DNA of 64,000 bases from Chlorokybus atmophyticus (lineage: Eukaryota > Streptophyta > Chlorokybophyceae > Chlorokybales > Chlorokybaceae): assembly GCA_009103225.1 (NCBI GenBank), contig RHPI01002090.1, forward strand, positions 493,292 to 557,291, read 5' to 3'. The notes beneath the pieces are model-generated. The model saw only the letters and a program-made list of their open reading frames with translations, did not search any database and was not told the origin of the DNA. Every line of letters starts with the position of its first letter. The stretch's first letter is position 1. The position numbers and the translations under genes were made by a program. Shown one piece after another: positions 15,170-25,795 of the stretch.

Positions 15170-15949
15170 CTTTAACATTTGACTATGTCCAATAAACAGG
15201 CACCTGTTTGTTACCTATCATGTAACAGCACCACCGTCGCCGGTGATGCCCCTTCAATCCTCTACCCCAACACCCACATCGCCTATGACAAGCCTTCAAC
15301 GGCGTGGCCGCCACTGAGCAGAGTACTGAAAGTCCCAACATCAGTTTGACGACCTTTTATATCAAGGGTATATCAAATATATCCCTCTCAATAATTAACT
15401 CACAACTAGACGTCGACCCTACAGATAGGGTAGTTAGGAAATTTAGTGTGAGTTAATCACAGCTCAGATAAGGTACCCATCGAAAAGGTACCTATTGAAA
15501 GATACCTATCGTAAGTTACCTAACGAGATAGTGATCACATTTTATTAAATGTTACATTAAATAGGCCTGAATAAGCGGTTCTACACCCATTGGGACTTAT
15601 TGAAGCTATGATAAAGCATCATAGCCTTTGATAAGCAAGAAAAGAGGTATAAATAAGCATATTTAGATACTTATTCATACGGAATGTGTTATTTAGGTAG
15701 CAATAATACTCATATCATTATTGCTCCCGTTACATATCAGGTCTTAACAGGTGACTATGCCTAACTTACAGGCACCTGTTAGTTACTTATCAGGCCTTGA
15801 CAGGTGACTACAACTGATTAAGGGCACCTGTAATTAACACATCAGGCATTAACAGGTGACCACACCTAATTAGCAGGCACTTGCAAATTACACATTAGTC
15901 ATACTTAGGTGACTCAGCCTACGTGACAGGCACATGTAGGTTACACACC
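15170..15949. repeat. degenerate ~54-bp tandem repeats (CAGGTGACT/CAGGCACCTG)
   Basis: Clear units lie at about 15735-15787, 15788-15841, 15842-15894 and 15895-15949, each with TNAGGTGACT, a short spacer, CAGGCACNTG and a TTA-rich tail. A further unit lies at about 15170-15222. Between them (15455-15530) is a shorter repeat of AAGGTACCTATYGA type. Related units follow the second copy of the neighbouring block at 40790-40930. Confidence 0.75.
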
Positions 15950-16336
15950 AGTCCAGCGCATGCAACTGAGCCTAATTCACAAGCACCAACTAGGTAATTA
16001 GCGAAAAAGGCATTTTCTAAGCAATCGATGCATAATCGTCGTTATATGTATTTGCATAGCATGACTACATGCGACTGTCACTGACTGCCAGCATCGTTAT
16101 GTGCCTGTGCTGTGTACAGGTACCTGAAATGTGTACAGTGTCTCAGTCACTTGCCAAGGCTTGTAGTTCGATTATGTGACTTGAATGCCTGCAGTTCTGT
16201 TGTGTATCATATAGATGCAAGTATTGACATGCATGAGCATAATGACGATTGACTGAGCTGGTTTAATATGCACAACACTCAGTCACAAGAGCCTTGCAGC
16301 TGTGTACACTACCAGCTAAACGGACTACCAACTGCG
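15950..16336. other. spacer without gene
   Basis: Follows the tandem repeats; no ORF or RNA gene supported. It should contain the 3' UTR of the unknown minus-strand gene that ends at 16337. Confidence 0.4.
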
Positions 16337-17781
16337 CTACGCCTCCTCTCCATCATCGCTTTGCTCGTCATCATGGAACAAAGCACCACGCGCTGGGGCC
16401 TGTGGAGGAGACGCCGGAGCTTTCTCTTCCTCCTCAAACGGTTGCCGCCAATCACGTGCCGCTTCTGCCTCAGCGAGCGGGTCACGAGCTGCTGTCTCTT
16501 GCGGCCGGCGCCAATTGGGATCTTTCAGGTATTCGGCACAAGATGCAATGCGGCCTTTCACAAGGGTGAATGGCTGGAGGGCTGTGTACCGTTGCCTCAT
16601 CTCCCGCTTCATTGAAATGATCATGGTGTTGATTTCGCTGAGGTACTCTTCATGTGTGTCGATGCTGGCAGCTATGAGAGGGTCTCCATCCTTGCCCTTT
16701 AAGATGCACTCCACCTGCGTAGGTTACAAGCATGTCTTAGTGGCATTGAAAGCCACTATTCACTGCAGCGCGTCTGCAAGCCTGTAGTTTGGGGCTACAG
16801 CATTCCTGAATTGCTAATAATTGAGTTCAAAGTGCTCACCGTAAGCAACAGGTATGCGAGGTGGTTGACTGTCAGCTGCCGGCGACCAGGTGTAGTGACG
16901 GCGTAAGACCAGCATTGCACGATCATTTGTCAGATTATGGGATTGCCCCATTTATGGATGTATCTCCTCCGCTCCGGGTCTGCATTGTCGGTCACCTCAA
17001 ATTTCCGCCATGACTAGTCTGCGAAGTCATACCAACAGGGCATTGGTCACGATATAGATAGTTCAAGTTGAGCCTGCACTAGGCTAAAATAGTGCCTGTG
17101 ACTTACTTTGGAGCGCCTTGCGCATCTGGGCTTTTTGGGTCTCGGGATCCATTAGGGCATCGATGTGCCTAATTGAATCGGTTACAATAGGCGAGATGCG
17201 TACGTGTGTATGGAGGCTTAGTAAGAAGGTAGTGTTGCATAGCAGACATGGTGGTAAGGGACCCAACTCACTTGCGCTTGTTGCTGTTAGACAGTATCCA
17301 CTTGTACTCCTTCTCAAGGACATGCTTGATCTTGGTGACAGTCTCGGACCAAACCTGTGTAGCTTTCTTCAAGGCGACACTCCAGTGGAAGGGGCACTCC
17401 TTGGGCGTCCAGTACACCTCATAGAACTTGTCCGCATCGGCCTCGTCGTCATAGTCAAAGCCAACTACCTGTCACGGGCAGGATGGTCAGTGTTACGGTG
17501 CAGTGAGGTCATGAAGCATTCACAGCACCTGACACATGACGTTACAAATAGTGTCCTCCTTAGGATAAATGTGGCTCTCTACCGAGTTGCCGTTTATGAT
17601 TTCAGCGACGGCATCCCGCAAATTTTGTCCACAGAAGAACAATCCGTTACACACAGTGTCACAGTGTCACACAGTGCTTACCTCGTTGCCAATCTTCCAC
17701 TTGCTTGGGGAAGGGTTACTGACGGCCGAGGTTCCTACGTCACGGCCAAATGCGTTTGGGTTGGGGGTTTCAATCGACCCT
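16337..17781 (-). pseudogene. unrecognised multi-exon gene, possibly broken
   Basis: Coding-like minus-strand segments: 17529-17781, 17272-17468, 17105-17174 (approx.), 16840-17014 (approx.) and 16714-16337. They read as KWKIGNE, then NLRDAVAEIINGN, then DYDDEADADKFYEVYWTP, then HIDALMDPETQKAQMRKAL, then RRRYIHKWGNPII, then a final exon with MKREMRQRYTALQPF and an acidic end. Most junctions have good GT-AG sites in phase, but the join before the fifth segment does not close. In-frame TGA codons interrupt otherwise open reading at 17667-17669 and 16930-16932. TGA is a normal stop elsewhere in this window, so recoding is unlikely; a decaying gene is the simplest reading. I do not recognise the family. 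It may belong to a DNA transposon together with the divergent OTU gene at 19.2-21.3 kb, but that is only inference. Confidence 0.45.
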
Positions 17782-19190
17782 CTGCAAGCACAATCAAGTA
17801 ACTCATGCTGCCAGCCATGAGAATGCAACTCTCACAGTTGAGCAAGAAGAACAACGTGCACAGTGTATCCAGAACGCATGCAGTGAGTCGCTATGCCAGT
17901 TATGAAAGAAGCAAGCATCAAAGTTTGAGTAGAGCAAAAGCAGCGTGCACAGTGCATCAAGAACGCATGCATTTTAGCTTGCCCTTGCGACTGCGGTGTC
18001 GGGTGGAGTTGTAGGCTGGGCGTTAGCGCGGGGTCTTGCTGCAATTGGTTGGCCAAGAGTGGCTTTAGCTGGTTGGCGACGGTTGCCTGGTTGAACACTG
18101 GGGGCAATGTGGACTAATGGCGCCGACCTCCACGACGAGGTGCACCTGCAGATGGACCACAAGGCATCTCTTTGCCTGATAGTCGGGTGTCGCCTACTTA
18201 GCTGATAGTGGCGCTGCCGCATCCAACGCTGCCGCCAGGTGGCCCGCCCAAATGTACGAGGCGCGAAAACGAAGATGAGGCGGTTTTGAACATCTAGTGT
18301 CCCAAACCAGAGTCGCACTTATTGTGCGTCCTTCTCCTATGGTTGATGGTACGCCTTATGCATTCGTACCATCCATGCTTCATACAACCAAGGGTAACAA
18401 TGGCTTGGGCGTAACATTAATGGTACGACAGAGGCATCTCTCGTCCAACCCCGCCATTCGCGTACTATGGCCTTGACGTACCATCCATGGTACGACAGAG
18501 GCATTGCTGAACCAGCCCTAATGTGAGTTAGCGTGCACTCACCCAAACAGCTGCATTGATGGCCGGATGATGGCACGCAGGGGCATTAGGTTGATGGCGG
18601 CTCGAATGTCAGGCATAGTGATTTTGGGTTCAACTATGAGGCGGAAGACCAGGAGTAGGAGGCGGCGACGGCGTGGCACATCTTGCGAGAAGTTGTGGTC
18701 ATAAGAGTTCAAGCAGCGAAGCCAGCTAATACCGGGCGCCACGTCATGGGTCATGGCAGGCGTCAGCAATGGGGCTGTCCAACATGCATCACCAACATTG
18801 GACAAAGCAGCAAGCAAGCCATTAAGAACCATCTTCATATTGAGATGCGTTCACAAACCTACACATGCACATGTGTGCACGCCACCCAGCACAAACGTTA
18901 AGAGGCTGCAACAACAAGACTAAGACCATCTATTGCCATCATGTCCGCGGGTTTTATACCCGCCAGGAATACACCTGTAACGGGAAGGTACATTAAATTA
19001 CCGCAAATCGACCATAAAAGCACCAAGTCTTTTGTGGTCGAGTGGGCTGTGACAACACCTGTTTACTCTAGAAGCCACCACGTTGCTACACTTATTTGAG
19101 TGCTGCGTTTTGAGAAGCGACTCGTAGCTACTTACAAGGGCTATCTACTGAGCTTTAGAACGCCCAAATTGGTGCAGTAACCACCGAGTT
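17782..19190. other. spacer with possible further exons and GGTACGACAGAGGCAT repeats
   Basis: Minus-strand ORFs at 17974-18318 and 18539-18838 could be upstream exons of the unknown gene, but I could not link them in frame. 18345-18510 holds repeats of GTACCATCCATG and GGTACGACAGAGGCAT, some in inverted orientation around TACCATCCATGGTA, suggesting a small inverted-repeat element. 18900-19190 has no ORF of note. Confidence 0.35.
18345..18510. repeat. inverted/direct repeat cluster (TACCATCCATGGTA)
   Basis: GGTACGACAGAGGCAT occurs twice, near 18422 and 18491, and CGTACCATCCATG twice. The second pair forms the near-palindrome GTACCATCCATGGTAC. It could be the terminal part of a small DNA transposon. 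Confidence 0.5.
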
Positions 19191-19199
19191 ATGACGATT

Positions 19200-21502
19200 C
19201 TCGTGCAGGCCTGGAAGTCGCCAGACTCCGGACTCGAGTCCGCCCCTGGAACTTCACGCGCCTGGAACTTTCAACTTGAGTCCTCGCCTAGAGCCTTCTC
19301 GCGGCCAGTTCTATTCGGAGGGCAAGCTGACCGTCTGCCTGGATGTAAGAATATCTTCAATACTTCACACAGAGAGCTGCTTGGTGGCTCGCTTTCTGCA
19401 ACAAGGAGTGGATCAGAAGCTGAAGTCCTTGCAGCCTCTTGTAGAAACCATGCAAGACCCATTGCGACTGTGGGAACAAGCACAAAGGAATGCAGAGGTA
19501 CGCTCAACAGTCACATGCATTTCCTTGCAAGAGCAATTTTGTTTTTTTGACGCAGTCTATGTGATACATGTAGCGTGGCTGCAGGCCTTTATTATTCACC
19601 CATACCCCACCCCGCAGGCAAGCCGACATTGCGGAAGCAAGAGCAGATAGACAGAGCTAGGCGGCGATATGTTGTTGCCAATCTCGCTGTGCATGTTGAC
19701 TGCATGCACCTCCAATGCATGCGTACCTTTGCTTGCTAGGGTGTGCGTGAGTGTGCGAAGTTGCGCGCGCGTGCCGAACGAAGTAGGCTGGGTTTGAGCA
19801 CAGGAGCGCGTGGCCATTCGTTCGGCATTCAACTAATAGTGCATCAATCAGCAATGACGCAGTCCATGCAATCATTTGCGCATCAACCAGCAATGCCGCG
19901 TGACTGTTTAAAGCCACCGCCTGATGACGGTGTGACGCAGTTGACTATTGCAATTGCAGTGTCGCAAGCATGCAGCTAACCCACATGTGATTGGTTGACA
20001 GCACCACAGTGCACTAGGTCCTGTTGAAGCTCCTATGCAAGCCTGGATTTAATCCCATCAACTAGTCCTTCACTCCCAGTTGCTAATGGGCGCGGCGGCA
20101 ATGCGGCATTAGTTTAACATGCATGTTGGCCTGTTAAATCCCGACATGTCCATTGGGGCAGTGGCGCATGATGTGCCAATGGCTCACGAGCTCCGTGATG
20201 AGTCTGCATTTAAGGGTGGCGGGGAGAGTGCACCCAATACCACCTTGTCAGCCCCCATGGCTTCCCTGCAGCCCACGGGCCATTGAGGTACATTGCTGTC
20301 CTTTATGCTTGTGCCTTGGTAACAATACGTCAGGCACTGCATAAGCTTATTTTTTTGTCCTTTGCAACATTGTGAGCCATCTTTTCCTGGGTCCTATATA
20401 CAGCCCCCCTTGCTGCATGCACAAGTGGTCTCACCTGCCGCACCTGCTCCCCTTGCAGCCAGAGCGCATCCACCTTCCGCGGCACCAGTTCTTCATGCAG
20501 AACCATCTCCTCCACGACCAGCACCGGTGATTGCAGGGCAACAATCTTTCTTGCCGCAACCGGCGAGACCACAGCATAATGCAACAAACAATGTGGCTTC
20601 TACAATTACCTTACCCCACCCGCTGCAAGTTGAAGCCGGCAGTCTGCCCCAAGCTCAGGTAGTTTATCAGTCACTGTCACTCTTGCCGTCGACAGTTGGA
20701 CACATTATTTAAGTGTTGTATGCGCATGCAGCAAGGGTCACCACCTGCCAGCGAGTCATTAGAGGAGCTAGCCGCAACCGGCATATGGCCATCAGTCATG
20801 CTAGGTGGCCAGCTCGCCTTATGGGACCACTTCAATGCGCCGACGGATGGTAATTGCCTCTATCATTGTGTGTTTCGCGCCAGGCCATAGCACAAAGTCG
20901 CCTAAATGATCACAAGTGCCCCAGCTTGAGCATATTTTGGGCCATGCTGAAAAGCATGGACGACGACGACAGGGGGGACGCTCTCCGCAAAATCACCGCC
21001 AAGGCTGTCGATGCAGGTGGCGAGCAGAATCTTAGACTTTTGCAGAGCCACCAATGCCGCGGGAGAGATGGCGCTATTACAAACGACCCACTGCCTGCGA
21101 CCTTATTGGCTGATGTCAATTGCAACATTGACATAGCCATGGCCAAGGTGCGACAATTGTGCGGAGAAAAGATGTGTACGTGGAGCACATGCAGATGACC
21201 ATGTTTGTCAACAAGTGGGCTTGTTGATTGGCTGCGTAACCATTCAGCGCGAGCATGGGGTGGGTGCCACGGCCCGGCAGCGCAGTTTGGGTTGGAAATA
21301 AAGAAGCCCCCAACTCAGTCTTGGTGGTGGGCAACACTGCCCAGATGAGCCATAAGCACACTTTTTGCTCCTCAAGCCTGCAAGCACCAAACAATGATCG
21401 TGGCCTATGCTTGAAGTGCCACTGGAGGTAACAAACCTAATCGGAGAGTGGCGAAATGGCATTGCCAATTCCCCGCTACTACCGGATGCGATCCAGGGTG
21501 CT
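19200..21502 (+). pseudogene. proline-rich OTU-protease-like gene, interrupted by element A
   Basis: Plus-strand segments: about 19230-19345 (…RGQFYSEGKLTVCLD), 19399-19497 (QKLKSLQPLVETMQDPLRLW), a Pro/Ala-rich segment at 20425-20657, then 20731-20885 containing FNAPTDGNCLYHCVF. D-G-N-C with a following aromatic-rich helix is the catalytic Asp/Cys motif of OTU cysteine proteases (deubiquitinase superfamily). The frame breaks near 20880, continues as RLNDHKCPSLSIFWAML to 21170, and breaks again near 21173, after which a possible catalytic-His segment (VYVEHMQMTMFVNKW) follows in another frame. Two frameshifts within 300 bp suggest decay, or introns I cannot place. The reading frame at 21407-21502 runs up to the 11.1 kb retrotransposon and would continue at 32621. 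Normal substrates of OTU enzymes are ubiquitin or ubiquitin-like conjugates. Confidence 0.5.
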
Positions 21503-22388
21503 GTCGTGCCTGTCATGGTCGAGGGCAACCTTGTCTCGGACAGGCTGCGGAGGAGTGCTAGTGCTGCACGCATGCTAGTGCCGTGCATTGCATTGGAGTC
21601 ATGCAAGCAAAAGACAACCCCCCAATCGTGGGCATAGGCTTGAAGATGAGCCTACGCGGTGTTCAGTGCAGTGGACGAGCCGATGCCGCTTGCCACCTTT
21701 GTGTACAGACTGTGTCGTAGTGCACACAGTCAACAAGCCACTACGATAGGTAGTGCTGTAGACACAGTTCTTTGCATGAGCGGATAGAATGATACACTGT
21801 TAAGTGAGGTGAATGAGTGTGCAACACGTGGATACAACACCCTGACTACTGAAACAACACACCACCGACAAGCTCACAGCAATTGCAGGCACAGCGCACA
21901 AGAGCATGCACCGTGTCTCACGCAGTAAGGGAATTCTTGGCAACTGGGGCAGCGTGCTTCCAGTTCAAGTCGCTTCACAAGCTCTTTAGAAACATAGTCT
22001 TTACTTCTTAGTACTCCTAGTACTCACAGTACTCACTTACAGTGTCACCAGCCAGTCTGGTGACGTGACTTTCTACTTATACATGTCAAATCATGACGGT
22101 GCAGTGCCACGCGGGCACTAGGCCAACGGTCACATCGAGGCCTCATGCGATTTCGGAAATCTCCTAAGACTCGATATAGCACATGTGTTCTTAACAGACT
22201 TACAACTGATCAGCTACGCGCGGTCCCTACAGACAGGTCTATAAAGTAGCCCTAGCTACATGCTACATGAGTGATACAGTAGCTAGCAGTAGGCTGGGGC
22301 TCGCGCGGTCTTCATGCTGGTAGCCCGGGCGTGGGGCTGGGTGTAGGCATGCTTGAGAAGAACTGGCATGCGAGGGTAGATGGCATGA
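21503..22388 (-). repeat. element A downstream (3') LTR, one reading
   Basis: Minus-strand reading starts TGTCATGCC (22388) and ends GGCACGACA next to the flanking GTGC (21503): 886 bp with TG...CA ends and 9-bp inverted termini. It contains a TATAAGTAG promoter-like box near 22077. The alternative reading starts the LTR directly after the polypurine run, TGGCTTGTTGACTG at 22627, and ends at 21741. Both are possible because a ~238 bp block occurs on each side of the core (21503-21740 and 22389-22627). Confidence 0.65.
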
Positions 22389-22627
22389 CAGCTGTCGTGC
22401 CTGCCATGGTCGAGGGCAACCTTGTCTCGGACAGGCTGCGGAGGAGTGCTAGTGCTGCACGCTAGTGACGTGCATTGCATTGGAGTCATGCAAGCAAAAG
22501 ACAACCCCCCAATCGTGGGCATAGGCTTGAAGATGAGCCTACGCGGTGTTCAGTGCAGTGGACGAGCCGATGCCGCTTGCCACCTTTGTGTACAGACTGT
22601 GTCGTAGTGCACACAGTCAACAAGCCA
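22389..22627 (-). repeat. 238-bp block X between polypurine run and LTR
   Basis: Nearly identical to 21503-21740; it starts TGGCTTGTTGACTGTGTG immediately after A-GGGGGGG. The same arrangement occurs in element B (39163-39400 versus 39992-40291), so it belongs to the family rather than being an accident of one insertion. Confidence 0.8.
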
Positions 22628-22673
22628 CCCCCCCTGAGATTCTGGGGTAGCCCTCTGCTCCAGAACTCAGTTC

Positions 22674-25600
22674 CTACCGACTGTGTGGGGGACCGTTGAT
22701 GCGGCAGTCATCGCACCAGTACTCCCACAAGGGTACTGCGTCCAGTGGAGGGTCAAGGCAGTAGCAGTGCATGCCTTGATTACAGCCGTCGCATAACATC
22801 ATCAATGGGTCGTCGTCGGCGCTGCCACACTTCTCGCATCGGGTGCTGCGCAGCGGACGCGGGTGCTGGATCTTGGTGAAGCCAGCAATGTAGGGGAGAT
22901 GACAGGGCGCACAGTTGACCATGTTGTCCTTCATGCGCTCGCCTCGTTGTCCTAACAGGTCCAGTACTCTTGTGGGGTGCACCCTCAATACCTTGTAGAC
23001 AGCACGCCCGACGGAGGTATCGAGGGTGTCGCGTGTAGACGCCATACGGTAGACGAAGTCTCCTGACTCGAAGCGGCGCTCCCGCTCCTTGTAGAAACCA
23101 CTGCGCACACGCTCGTAACGCAGCGTGTCGCGGTGCTGCGCGATGCGCAGGTTGTTGAAGGCCATGGGGACTGTGTGTTCGAACAGCGCACTGCGCACTG
23201 TCAGATCATACAACATCTCGTCGGGGTTGTCGAGATTGTCCACCACTCTGTCGACCTCCTGCTGTGCGCGGAAAGGGAGCAATGGCTGCCTTCCGAACAG
23301 TAGATAGTATGGGCTGTACTCTCGCAGGGCTGCCTGCTTGGACAGCCGGTAGCCCATTGCTACCCATGGGAGGTGATCATCCCAGGTATTCTTCTCGTAG
23401 GCAAGGACGTACTTGCGCAGTGCCTTCTTGATGGTCTGCACGGTACGCTCGGCGAGGCCGTCGGCCTGCGGGTGGTCGCGTGAGGTGCGACGGTGGTCGA
23501 TGAAGCATCTGTCGATAAGCTTGTCGAAGGCTCCTCTGAACTCCGTACCCTGGTCGGTGATGACTTCAGCGCAGCTGCCGAAACGTCCGAGTACATGGGA
23601 GAGGAAAGCCTGGGCTACTCCCTCACTGCTCTTGTCGGGCAGGGGCACCAGCTCCACCCACTTGGAGAAGTGCTCGATCATGACGAGGATGTAGCGGTTG
23701 CCTCGCGCTGAGGGCGCTAGGTCTCCGAGGATGTCCAGTCCCCAGCGGTAGAACAACCCGGAAATGGGCAGGGGATGCAAGGTGGCATTGCGCGTGTTGA
23801 GGCTGGCGCGAACCATGTCACATTGCTGACAGTTGCTGACGAACTCCCGCACCTGTCTGTGCACCCCATACCACCAGTACTGGGTCCTGATCAGACTGAC
23901 CGTGCGCTTAACACCGAAGTGCCCGAGCTCGGTGTGAAGGGAGGAGATGATGCCTTCACGTGCAGCTGGTGTGGGGACCTCCTGATCTGCATCTTGTATC
24001 CGTCGATACAGCCTGTCGTTGGCCCAGCGGTAACGCTGAGTGCGTTGTCGGACGCGGTCCTTCTCGCGTGCGCTCATGCCTGCTGGAAGTTGTCCAGTCT
24101 GAAGCAGTGCGAGGGATGGCTCGTCCAGCCAGATGTCTTGTCGTGTGTCAGTGGGTGCCAGCTCCTCATCATCCACCTCAGGGTCGGCAGCGTTTGCTTC
24201 TTCTGATAAAGGATCGGTGGTGGTGATGGCGGGCTCGAGAGCGGGCATGTCCCCGTCTGCTGCTGCCTCAGCGGTCTGAGTCCTGCGTCCCGAGCGTAGC
24301 GCAGCGACAGCGAACATGGTGGCCACACCTGAAGGTGCAGCTGTAGGACCCAACTCATGTCGGGCACCTGTGGCGTCGTTGGTGCTGAGGTGGGGGTTAC
24401 GGCTGAGGCCATCCGCATCCCGGTTGGCAAGGCCTGCGCGGTGTTCCACCTCGAAGTCGTACTCCTGGAGCAGCAGCGCCCATCGTGCTAACTTTCCTGT
24501 CAAGTGCTGGTTGTTCATTAGCCACTTGAGGGGTTGATGGTCAGTGACCAGTTGGAACTGCCGTCCAAACAGGAAGGGTCGGAAGAAGGAGATGGCCCAC
24601 ACTGCGGCGAGACACTCCCCTTCGTAGCTGCTGTAGTTGGCCTCAGCACTGTTGTTGCTGCGGCTGGCGTACGACACTACGCGCTCCTTTTTGTTGTTGT
24701 CATGCTGTACGAGCACGGCCCCCATGCCGAGCTTGCTCCAGTCTGTGTGCAGAATGAACGACCTGGTGTAGTCAGGGCGTTGCAGAATGGGAGCTGTGGT
24801 GAGGCGGAGCTTCAGCTCCTGAAAGGCCTCCTGTTGTGCCTCCTTCCACAAGAACTCGGTGTCCTTCTTCAGTAGTTCGTTGAGAGGCCTTGCGATCTTG
24901 CCAAAGTCTTTGACAAACCGGCGGTAATAGTTGGCAAGGCCGAGAAAGGCCCGCAGCCGCGTGAGGTCTGTGGGGGCAGGGATAGCCACCAGGGTCTCCA
25001 CTTTGGCCTGCTGTACGTACACACCATGGGGCACAATCATGTGTCCTAGGTAAGGTACCTTGCGGGTGAAGAAGGTGCACTTGTCAGGGTGCACCGTCAT
25101 CCCGACTTCCTTCAGCCTCAGTAGCACCTCTTCGATGTGCTGGAGATGCTCCTCATTGCTGTGACTGAAGATGAGGATGTCGTCGATGTAGCAGCGCGCG
25201 AAGTCCAACCCCTTGAGGGCTTTGTCCATGACGCGCTGGAACTTGGCCGGAGCGTTCTTCAGTCCGAAGGGCATGACCTTCCACTGGTACAGCTGCCGGT
25301 TTCCCCAGAAGGAAGTCTTGTGCTTGTCCTCCTCCTTGATGGCGATCTGGTTGTACCCTTGGCGCATATCCAGGATACTAAAGACCGTGCATTCTCCTAC
25401 ATCGTCAAAGATGCCTTCTGTGGTAGGCATTGGATCCCTGTCCTGCTTGGTCTTGTTGTTGAGGGGGCGATAGTCGCCACACATGCGCCGGTCTGTCCAG
25501 TTGCCTGCTGAATCTTTCTTCAGGGGCATGACGGTCGCGGCCGCAAAGTCCGATGTGGACTCCTCGATCAGGCCTGCATCTAGCAGCGCCTTGCACCTCT

Positions 25601-25795
25601 GTTCCACCAAGTCTTCTTCTAGCTTGGAGAGGCGGTACTGTCTTCTGAACACCGGTTCGGTGTCCACTAGTTCAATGTCCATCTGGTATGCTGAGCAGAT
25701 GCCCAGCTCCTTCACACTGAAGCTGAATTGGCTCCTCCACTTGTTGAGGAGAGCCTCGAGTTGCTCTCGAGTCTGGCCTGTGGCCAGCGGTTCCA
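22674..25795 (-). CDS. pol: element A pol: RT, RNase H, integrase, PHD finger
   Basis: The open frame extends from 25982 to the TAG at 22674-22676; only the part from about 25795 is homologous coding, because element B shows the frame joins the upstream ORF there. RT: VDTEPVFRRQYRLSKLEE start, FSILDMRQGYNQIAI, and the catalytic YIDD at 25179-25190. RNase H follows (FILHTDWSKLGMGAVL; SSYEGECLAAVW; GLANRDADGLSR). Integrase: H-x-LGHFGVKRT with two CxxC-spaced cysteines, then D (GLDILGDLA), D (VITDQGTEFRG) and E (GLAERTVQ). The C-terminal ~60 residues are a PHD finger (next entry). Known roles: cDNA synthesis and integration. The polyprotein has no visible in-frame stop here, so this part looks intact. 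Confidence 0.92.
22690..22860 (-). other. PHD finger at the integrase C-terminus
   Basis: Reading CEKCGSADDDPLMMLCDGC, then MHCYCLDPPLD and YWCDDC: the C4-H-C3 spacing (C-x2-C ... C-x2-C ... H-x2-C ... C-x2-C) and the LCDGC and WxCxxC signatures of PHD zinc fingers. PHD fingers usually bind histone H3 tails. At this position chromoviruses carry a chromodomain; the inference is that the PHD finger steers integration to marked chromatin. Element B keeps the same cysteines and histidine. Confidence 0.88.

Noticed and set aside
16930-16932. Selenocysteine or TGA=Trp recoding
   Set aside because: Other genes in the window use TGA as a stop, the residues would not align with a known selenoprotein, and the same locus has other signs of decay.
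21741-22627. Two complete tandem LTRs (2-LTR circle integration)
   Set aside because: The extra copy covers only block X, in both elements; a full second LTR core is not present.
25672-25792. C-terminal tail of the element A methyltransferase ORF (…LLSIPDGH)
   Set aside because: Out of frame relative to element B after the extra G; the homologous sequence is in the pol frame.
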